From NCBI GenBank assembly GCA_021323355.1, contig JAJONK010000047.1, positions 1-11,265 on the forward strand: DNA of 11,265 bases. The letters run 5' to 3'. The notes beneath the pieces are model-generated. The model saw only the letters and a list, made by a program, of their open reading frames with translations, was not told where the DNA came from and did not search any database. This document shows, piece by piece, positions 7,825-11,265 of this stretch; positions within the stretch are counted from its first letter, which is position 1, and each line of letters starts with the position of its first letter. Position numbers and translations under genes: made by a program. Source of the DNA: Deltaproteobacteria bacterium. GTDB taxonomy: Bacteria > Desulfobacterota > Binatia > UBA9968.

Positions 7825-7830
7825 ATTATA
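7825..7830 (-). promoter_or_regulatory. Perfect -10 box immediately upstream of obg
   Basis: TATAAT on the minus strand is separated from the obg ATG by only six bases (CAGGTC). Initiation at the usual distance would fall on or next to the ATG. The region 16-17 bp upstream (CTGGTC/TGGTCG) is a poor -35 match. No strong ribosome-binding site is present apart from AGG within the six bases. Confidence 0.5.
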
Positions 7831-7949
7831 CGTGAGCTCCAGGTGCCGACCAGGCGCGGCATAGAGGCATAGAATAGATTACTGGATCACGTATGTTTTC
7901 GAATACTTTACCCATTCTCAAGTCGCCGCGCCACGGTGATTGTATCGGC

Positions 7950-7976
7950 AAAAAAAAAGCCCCTTTCGGGGCTTTA
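7950..7976 (-). terminator. Rho-independent terminator after rplU-rpmA
   Basis: On the minus strand, AAAGCCCC pairs perfectly with GGGGCTTT across a GAAA tetraloop (arms 7975-7968 and 7963-7956). It is followed by a T tract of nine (7958-7950, partly within the stem). It lies about 20 nt past the rpmA stop and about 125 nt before obg. Confidence 0.92.
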
Positions 7977-7996
7977 GAGTCAAGGTAGGTGAATGC

Positions 7997-8254
7997 CTAC
8001 TGAGCAGGCAGCACGTTTACTCGTTTGCGCGACCGATCCAGCCGGTCGAAATTCACCACGCCATCGATTAGCGCAAATAGAGTAAAGTCACGACCCATGC
8101 CCACGTTTCGGCCGGGGTGAATGCGCGTCCCGAGTTGGCGGATAATAATATTACCTGCACGCACGGTTTCACCGCCAAATACTTTTACGCCGCGCCGCTG
8201 TCCCTTACTGTCGCGCCCGTTACGGGAGCTCCCGCCAGCTTTTTTGTGTGCCAT
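7997..8254 (-). CDS. rpmA: 50S ribosomal protein L27
   Basis: L27 is an 85-residue large-subunit protein whose N-terminus reaches towards the peptidyl transferase centre. MAHKKAGGSSRNGRDS (1-16) is the canonical start, and GNIIIRQLGTRIHPG (34-48) and NVGMGRDFTLFALIDG (50-65) are conserved. There is no N-terminal cleavable extension of the kind found in Firmicutes, so no dedicated protease is needed. TAGGAA just upstream of the ATG serves as ribosome-binding site. It follows rplU by 15 nt, and a hairpin terminator closes the pair shortly after the stop. Confidence 0.98.
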   Translation of the reverse strand: MAHKKAGGSSRNGRDSKGQRRGVKVFGGETVRAGNIIIRQLGTRIHPGRNVGMGRDFTLFALIDGVVNFDRLDRSRKRVNVLPAQ

Positions 8255-8269
8255 ATCCGTTCCTATTTT

Positions 8270-8584
8270 CTAACCATCAATTCCGGTGATCTTGAGAGTA
8301 GTTTGATGTTGCCGATGACCTCGTTGACGACTGTAGCTCTTACGTCTTTTCTTCTTAAAAACCAGCACCTTCTTCGCTTTCGCCTGGCTCACAATCTCGC
8401 CGGTTACGGAGGCGTTCTCCACCAATGGCGAGCCGATTTTGGCATCGCCATTGCCGCCGATGAACAGAACCTCAGCCAGCGTTATCTTTTCGCCGACCTC
8501 GCCGGTAAGCTTCTCGATCTTTACGAGATCCCCTTCAGAGACCCGGTACTGCTTCCCACCCGTTTTGATTACTGCATATTTCAT
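8270..8584 (-). CDS. rplU: 50S ribosomal protein L21
   Basis: L21 is a 104-residue 23S rRNA-binding protein of the large subunit. Conserved segments are MKYAVIKTGGKQYRVSEGD (1-19), AKAKKVLVFKKKRRKSYSR (68-86) and the C-terminal RGHRQHQTTLKITGI (88-102). It is the first gene of the rplU-rpmA unit, driven by a promoter about 20 nt upstream. The leader predicted from that promoter is only about a dozen bases long and carries GGGA as a modest ribosome-binding site. That leaves no room for a structured autoregulatory leader. Confidence 0.98.
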   Translation of the reverse strand: MKYAVIKTGGKQYRVSEGDLVKIEKLTGEVGEKITLAEVLFIGGNGDAKIGSPLVENASVTGEIVSQAKAKKVLVFKKKRRKSYSRQRGHRQHQTTLKITGIDG

Positions 8585-8602
8585 GGTTTTTCCCGAATGG
8601 TT

Positions 8603-8631
8603 TTTCTAACGGAGATTCCGGCCAAAGTCAA
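8603..8631 (-). promoter_or_regulatory. Sigma70-type promoter of rplU-rpmA
   Basis: Reading leftwards, TTGACT (8631-8626; 5 of 6 to -35) and TAGAAA (8608-8603; 4 of 6 to -10) are 17 bp apart. Initiation is expected near 8596, about 12 nt before the rplU ATG. Confidence 0.7.
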
Positions 8632-8658
8632 CAATATCGGGCCACGAAGACACCTCTC

Positions 8659-8702
8659 CTAGGTCCCTGAGACAACGAGTGCCAAAAAGTTTTAGGACCT
8701 AG
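8659..8702. repeat. 8-bp inverted repeat in the rplU/marR divergent intergenic region
   Basis: CTAGGTCC (8659-8666) and GGACCTAG (8695-8702) are perfect inverted copies 28 bp apart. The right copy touches the -35 box of the marR promoter. The same octamer, GGACCTAG, appears again at 10241-10248 just before lemA, where it overlaps the ribosome-binding site. It may be a binding site for an unknown factor or chance. Confidence 0.35.
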
Positions 8703-8731
8703 TTGACAAAGGCTCGGCAGTTAAATATACA
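8703..8731 (+). promoter_or_regulatory. Sigma70-type promoter of the marR-permease unit
   Basis: A perfect TTGACA (8703-8708) lies 17 bp before TATACA (8726-8731), predicting initiation near 8738. It diverges from the rplU promoter, with about 70 bp between the two -35 boxes. The dyad half-sites begin right at the predicted start of transcription. Confidence 0.72.
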
Positions 8732-8738
8732 TCGCAAT

Positions 8739-8765
8739 ACGATAGTATCGTGACACGATATTGTG
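8739..8765. promoter_or_regulatory. Candidate MarR operator: three alternating half-sites
   Basis: ACGATA (8739-8744), TATCGT (8746-8751) and ACGATA (8755-8760) form two overlapping perfect dyads. The first is ACGATA-G-TATCGT. The second is TATCGTG-A-CACGATA, with 7-bp arms. A third, imperfect dyad, CACGATATTGTG (8754-8765), extends the array. It lies between the predicted transcription start and the regulator gene, the usual place for an autorepressor to bind. Binding by this MarR protein is inferred from position. Confidence 0.6.
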
Positions 8766-8780
8766 TGATGATGGTGACCA

Positions 8781-9248
8781 GTGCCCGACTTCAAAGCAAT
8801 GGCGGAACTACGTTACCAAATACGTAAGTTCCTCAGGTTTAGCGAAAATGCCGCGCGCCAAGCGGGTATCGAGCCGCAGCAACATCAGTTGCTCTTGGCC
8901 ATTAGAGGATTGCCCGACGGTGCAAGTCCGACAATTGGAGTGCTAGCCGAAAGAATGCAGCTGCAGCACCATAGCACCGTCGAACTCGTAGACCGGCTGG
9001 TAGACCGAAACTTTTTGTGCCGTTTGCGATCGACTAATGACCGGCGACAGGTGTTGGTAAAGCTAACGCACGATGGGGAAGAGTTTCTCCAAAGGCTTTC
9101 ACTGCACCACTTGGAAGAACTTCAGTCAGCCGGACCAACGTTCGTGAAGGTCCTCAACAGCCTCATTGATGATTCACGGGACTCCGCATCCGAATCAGTG
9201 AATTCAAATGTGACCCATAAACCACGAAAGGATAAAAACCATGGCTAA
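8781..9248 (+). CDS. MarR-family transcriptional regulator
   Basis: A 155-residue winged helix-turn-helix regulator. The N-terminal dimerisation helix (about 6-28) is followed by the DNA-binding domain: helices in PTIGVLAERMQLQHHSTVEL (50-69), then VDRLVDRNFLCRLRS and the wing DRRQVLVKLT (87-96) with the family's DxR signature. A final helix (about 99-130) would complete the dimer interface, and the polar tail (131-155) looks disordered. MarR proteins are usually dimeric repressors released by a small ligand. The ligand here is unknown. GTG at 8781 is preferred because GGTGA lies just upstream; ATG at 8799 is an alternative. Its end overlaps the permease start by 8 nt, so the two are cotranscribed, and the regulator probably controls the permease and itself. 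Confidence 0.9.
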   Translation: MPDFKAMAELRYQIRKFLRFSENAARQAGIEPQQHQLLLAIRGLPDGASPTIGVLAERMQLQHHSTVELVDRLVDRNFLCRLRSTNDRRQVLVKLTHDGEEFLQRLSLHHLEELQSAGPTFVKVLNSLIDDSRDSASESVNSNVTHKPRKDKNHG

Positions 9249-10089
9249 TCAATCGGCTGAAGAACTATTGCTTGACGTAAGGGTTGCCGAAGCGTCGAAA
9301 CTCTACAAGTTCTATTTAAACAACGAACAGAAAATACTTGGCACAGCAGGTGTGGTGACGTTCTTAGTGGCATGGGAGCTCGTTGGAAATATTCTTCAAT
9401 TGATCAATCCCATGTTCATGAGCGCGCCTTCGCTGATCTTTACGGCCGCGGTGAACATGTTTTCCTCCGGTGAGATATACAACGATCTCTACGTCAGCGG
9501 TATAGAACTGTTCTGGGGCTATCTACTTTCGGCTCTCGTCGCTGTCCCTTTTGGCATCATGGTCGGTTGGTACAAAAGGGCCAGTTATATTTTTGACCCG
9601 TTCATCAATGCCATGAACGCGACCCCCCGAGTGGCGCTTTTGCCTCTGGTGATTATCTGGTTGGGAATCGGCATACTCTCGAAAGTCGGCATTATATTCT
9701 TGGGCGCAGTCTTCCCTATCTTGATTAATACCCGAGATGGCGTCAAAACCACGCCCTATAACCTTCTCACTGCGGCGCGTAGTTTCGGCGCTTCGGAGTG
9801 GATGCTGTTTAAAACCGTGGTGCTGCCTTCGACTATTCCTTTCATACTTACCGGCATGAGACTGGGGTTGGGCAGGGCCATCGTCGGGGTTATGGTCGGC
9901 GAACTTTATGCGGCCACCGCCGGCATTGGTTTCATGATCACGGTTGCTGGCGCTACTTTCCAGACCGATAAGGTCTTCGTCGGTGTGCTGATCTTCGCTT
10001 TGACCGGTATGATCGGTATGGAAGTACTTACCCGGATCGAGCGGCGCTTCGACAAGTGGCGCCCCAAAGTGGGTGCGCAGGAGATCTAG
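9241..10089 (+). CDS. ABC transporter permease, NitT/TauT (SsuC/TauC-like) family
   Basis: Inner-membrane permease of the nitrate/sulfonate/taurine importer class, 282 residues. A hydrophobic segment at about 32-52 precedes the transport domain, with further membrane segments near 84-110, 131-142, 148-163, 211-238 and 245-261. The cytoplasmic coupling loop reads AARSFGASEWMLFKTVVLP (178-196), the EAA motif that contacts the ATPase. FMSAPSLIF (59-67) matches the usual lead-in. ATG at 9241 has AAAGGA eight bases upstream. No ATP-binding or substrate-binding gene is adjacent, and a strong terminator follows, so partners must be encoded elsewhere. The substrate cannot be assigned: this family carries sulfonates, nitrate, aromatic acids and thiamine precursors. 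Confidence 0.92.
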   Translation: MANQSAEELLLDVRVAEASKLYKFYLNNEQKILGTAGVVTFLVAWELVGNILQLINPMFMSAPSLIFTAAVNMFSSGEIYNDLYVSGIELFWGYLLSALVAVPFGIMVGWYKRASYIFDPFINAMNATPRVALLPLVIIWLGIGILSKVGIIFLGAVFPILINTRDGVKTTPYNLLTAARSFGASEWMLFKTVVLPSTIPFILTGMRLGLGRAIVGVMVGELYAATAGIGFMITVAGATFQTDKVFVGVLIFALTGMIGMEVLTRIERRFDKWRPKVGAQEI

Positions 10090-10123
10090 ATCCGAACCTT
10101 TAGGTAGCTTGTTCGCGCACTTT

Positions 10124-10156
10124 AAAGGGCCCCTCCGATGAGGGGCCCTTTTTTTT
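10124..10156 (+). terminator. Rho-independent terminator after the marR-permease unit
   Basis: AAAGGGCCCCTC (10124-10135) pairs perfectly with GAGGGGCCCTTT (10140-10151) over a CGAT loop. It runs into eight T residues (10149-10156). It lies about 35 nt past the permease stop and separates this unit from lemA. Confidence 0.95.
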
Positions 10157-10214
10157 ACATTCTTCTACTCCGGTCCGCCAGCCTCTTGATGCCCCTCCTG
10201 CCGTTTGCCATTGT

Positions 10215-10228
10215 GAAATCTAGATTTC
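10215..10228. promoter_or_regulatory. 14-bp perfect palindrome upstream of lemA
   Basis: GAAATCTAGATTTC is its own reverse complement and ends 21 nt before the lemA ATG. It contains TAGATT (10221-10226), a 4 of 6 match to a -10 box, with only a poor -35 (CTGCCG) at 17 bp. It could be an operator overlapping a weak promoter. No clearer lemA promoter is visible in the 93 bp after the terminator. Confidence 0.35.
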
Positions 10229-10249
10229 TGACTCACGAAAGGACCTAGA

Positions 10250-10846
10250 ATGCGCATTCATACACCAGGCTGGTACTTTCTTCGCCCGTATATAGTCGTT
10301 CTAATACTAACCGCAACCGGGTGCGGTTATAACACCCTCCAGAGCCTGGATGAAGAAGTGAAAGGCGCCTGGGGCGAAGTTCAGAATCAGTACCAGCGCC
10401 GTGCCGATCTCGTGCCTAACTTAGTCGCGACGGTTAAAGGAGCGGCGAAGTTTGAACAGGAAACCCTGACCCAGGTGATCGAAGCCCGCAGTAACGCAAC
10501 GGCAACCAAGATCGATCCCGAATCGCTCAACAATCCTGAAGCATTTAAAAAGTTTGAGCAGGCGCAAAGCCAGCTCTCCAGCGCTTTATCCCGTTTGCTC
10601 GTGGTGGTGGAACGATATCCGGAGCTGAAGGCGAATCAAAATTTCCAAAACTTGCAAGCACAGCTGGAAGGCACCGAAAACCGGATTGCAGTAGCTCGCA
10701 AGCGCTATGTAGAACGAGTGGCTCAGTACAACACTACTGTGCGCTCGTTTCCAACTAATCTCACGGCAAAGTTCTTGGGCTTAGAAGTTCGGCCATCGTT
10801 CAGCGCCGATGAAGCTGCGCAGAAGCCGCCACAGGTAAAATTCTAG
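10250..10846 (+). CDS. lemA: LemA family lipoprotein
   Basis: A 198-residue LemA-family protein. The N-terminus has basic residues, a hydrophobic stretch (about 13-22) and a cysteine at 25 in TATGCGYN. This resembles a lipoprotein signal with an imperfect lipobox, so anchoring to the membrane facing the periplasm is likely. The helical LemA domain shows WGEVQNQYQRRADLVPNLVA (41-60), then LVVVERYPELKANQNFQNLQ (117-136), and ends with YNTTVRSFPTNLTAKFLGL (160-178). The molecular role of the family is poorly defined. It is often encoded next to TPM-domain proteins, as here. ATG at 10250 has AAAGGA upstream. The downstream TPM gene begins within about 20-70 nt in the same frame after the stop, which suggests an operon. 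Confidence 0.94.
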   Translation: MRIHTPGWYFLRPYIVVLILTATGCGYNTLQSLDEEVKGAWGEVQNQYQRRADLVPNLVATVKGAAKFEQETLTQVIEARSNATATKIDPESLNNPEAFKKFEQAQSQLSSALSRLLVVVERYPELKANQNFQNLQAQLEGTENRIAVARKRYVERVAQYNTTVRSFPTNLTAKFLGLEVRPSFSADEAAQKPPQVKF

Positions 10847-10867
10847 GCCGTCACGGCGATCAATACC

Positions 10868-11265
10868 TTGCGCGAATCTCCTCATGCCCGGATTGCGCTG
10901 CGCCGTCATTTGTCGGTGCAGCATGGTCTTGCTTTTTGCCTCTTCCTGCTTTGCCTGCTATCGGCTCCGGCTTATCCTCTGGATGTGCCGCCGCTGCGCG
11001 GGCGCGTGAACGATTACGCCAAAGTTATTACAACGGATCAAACTCGCAAGTTGGAGGATCAACTTGCACAATTTGAGCGGGACACGGGTCACCAGGTGGC
11101 GATTTTAACAGTGCCCTCGTTAGAGGGTGACTCGCTCGAGGACTTCAGTATCCGTGTTGCCGAGAGTTGGAAAATCGGCAAGAAAGGCTTCGACAACGGT
11201 GTCATTCTGATAGTCGTGCCGAAGGATCGGCGTTTGCGCCTGGAGGTCGGATACGGCCTGGAAGG
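10868..11265 (+). CDS. TPM-domain (YgcG-type) secreted or membrane protein, cut by window edge
   Basis: The frame encodes a signal-like hydrophobic stretch, AFCLFLLCLLSAPAYP, and then LDVPPLRGRVNDYAKVIT. This opening is characteristic of TPM domains (TLP18.3/Psb32/MOLO-1). RDTGHQVAILTVPSLEG, KGFDNGVILIVVPKDRR and LEVGYGLEG follow as the conserved strands. Such proteins face the periplasm or outside and are frequently paired with LemA. Many have a C-terminal membrane helix and glycine-rich tail, which would lie beyond the edge. The start is uncertain because no in-frame ATG exists. TTG at 10868 gives an arginine-rich n-region, while TTG at 10910 or GTG at 10916 would give a shorter signal. None has a clear ribosome-binding site, so coupling to lemA is likely. 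Confidence 0.88.
   Translation, partial: MRESPHARIALRRHLSVQHGLAFCLFLLCLLSAPAYPLDVPPLRGRVNDYAKVITTDQTRKLEDQLAQFERDTGHQVAILTVPSLEGDSLEDFSIRVAESWKIGKKGFDNGVILIVVPKDRRLRLEVGYGLE

Noticed and set aside
7293..7872. Long open frames overlapping obg on both strands (7293-7805 minus, 7432-7872 plus)
   Set aside because: They are shadows created by the glycine-rich, GC-rich obg coding sequence and have no recognisable domain.
10884..11010. ATG at 10884 as start of the TPM gene, or a frameshift there
   Set aside because: That frame lacks the TPM sequence and stops soon. The correct frame already carries a good hydrophobic signal, so no frameshift is needed.

Overview
This is a bacterial chromosomal window. 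Ten genes run leftwards on the minus strand, and four run rightwards on the plus strand from about 8.7 kb to the right edge. Gene density is high, and several genes overlap or nearly abut. The minus-strand order is rplU, rpmA, obg, proB, proA, nadD, rsfS, gpmI, comF and then a SAM methyltransferase. It resembles the L21/L27/Obg/proline/NadD/RsfS neighbourhood that I associate with deltaproteobacterial-type lineages (Desulfobacterota, Binatota and relatives). L27 begins directly at its mature N-terminus and Obg has no C-terminal OCT domain, both of which argue against a Firmicute. The NitT/TauT-type permease under MarR-type control also fits such soil or subsurface lineages. This placement is an inference from gene order, not a sequence match.

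Left part, minus strand (1-8631). rplU and rpmA have a good sigma70-type promoter (TTGACT, 17 bp, TAGAAA) and end at a strong hairpin/T-tract terminator (7950-7976). obg then starts 6 nt after a perfect TATAAT, so its mRNA may be leaderless. The obg/proB (20 nt) and proB/proA (4 nt) overlaps suggest one translationally coupled message. A 139-nt gap precedes nadD, which overlaps rsfS by 32 nt. gpmI and comF follow closely. The products cover ribosome assembly and silencing (L21, L27, Obg, RsfS), the first two steps of proline synthesis (ProB, ProA), NAD synthesis (NadD), glycolysis (GpmI) and DNA uptake or a related phosphoribosyltransferase role (ComF). The last gene is a class I SAM methyltransferase that runs off the left edge.

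Between comF and the methyltransferase lies a 136-bp element made of two arrays of a degenerate 9-bp unit. Each array has five units, and the two face each other in inverted orientation. This is the least ordinary structure in the window.

Right part, plus strand (8703-11265). A MarR-family regulator and an ABC transporter permease form a two-gene unit. It has a strong promoter, three alternating half-sites just downstream of that promoter (probably the MarR operator), an 8-nt gene overlap and its own terminator. No ATPase or substrate-binding gene accompanies the permease. A LemA-family lipoprotein follows, and then a secreted TPM-domain protein cut by the right edge, a frequently seen pair.

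I see no CRISPR array, rRNA, tRNA, insertion sequence, prophage or defence system. Most of the window is housekeeping. The points worth a second look are regulatory and structural.
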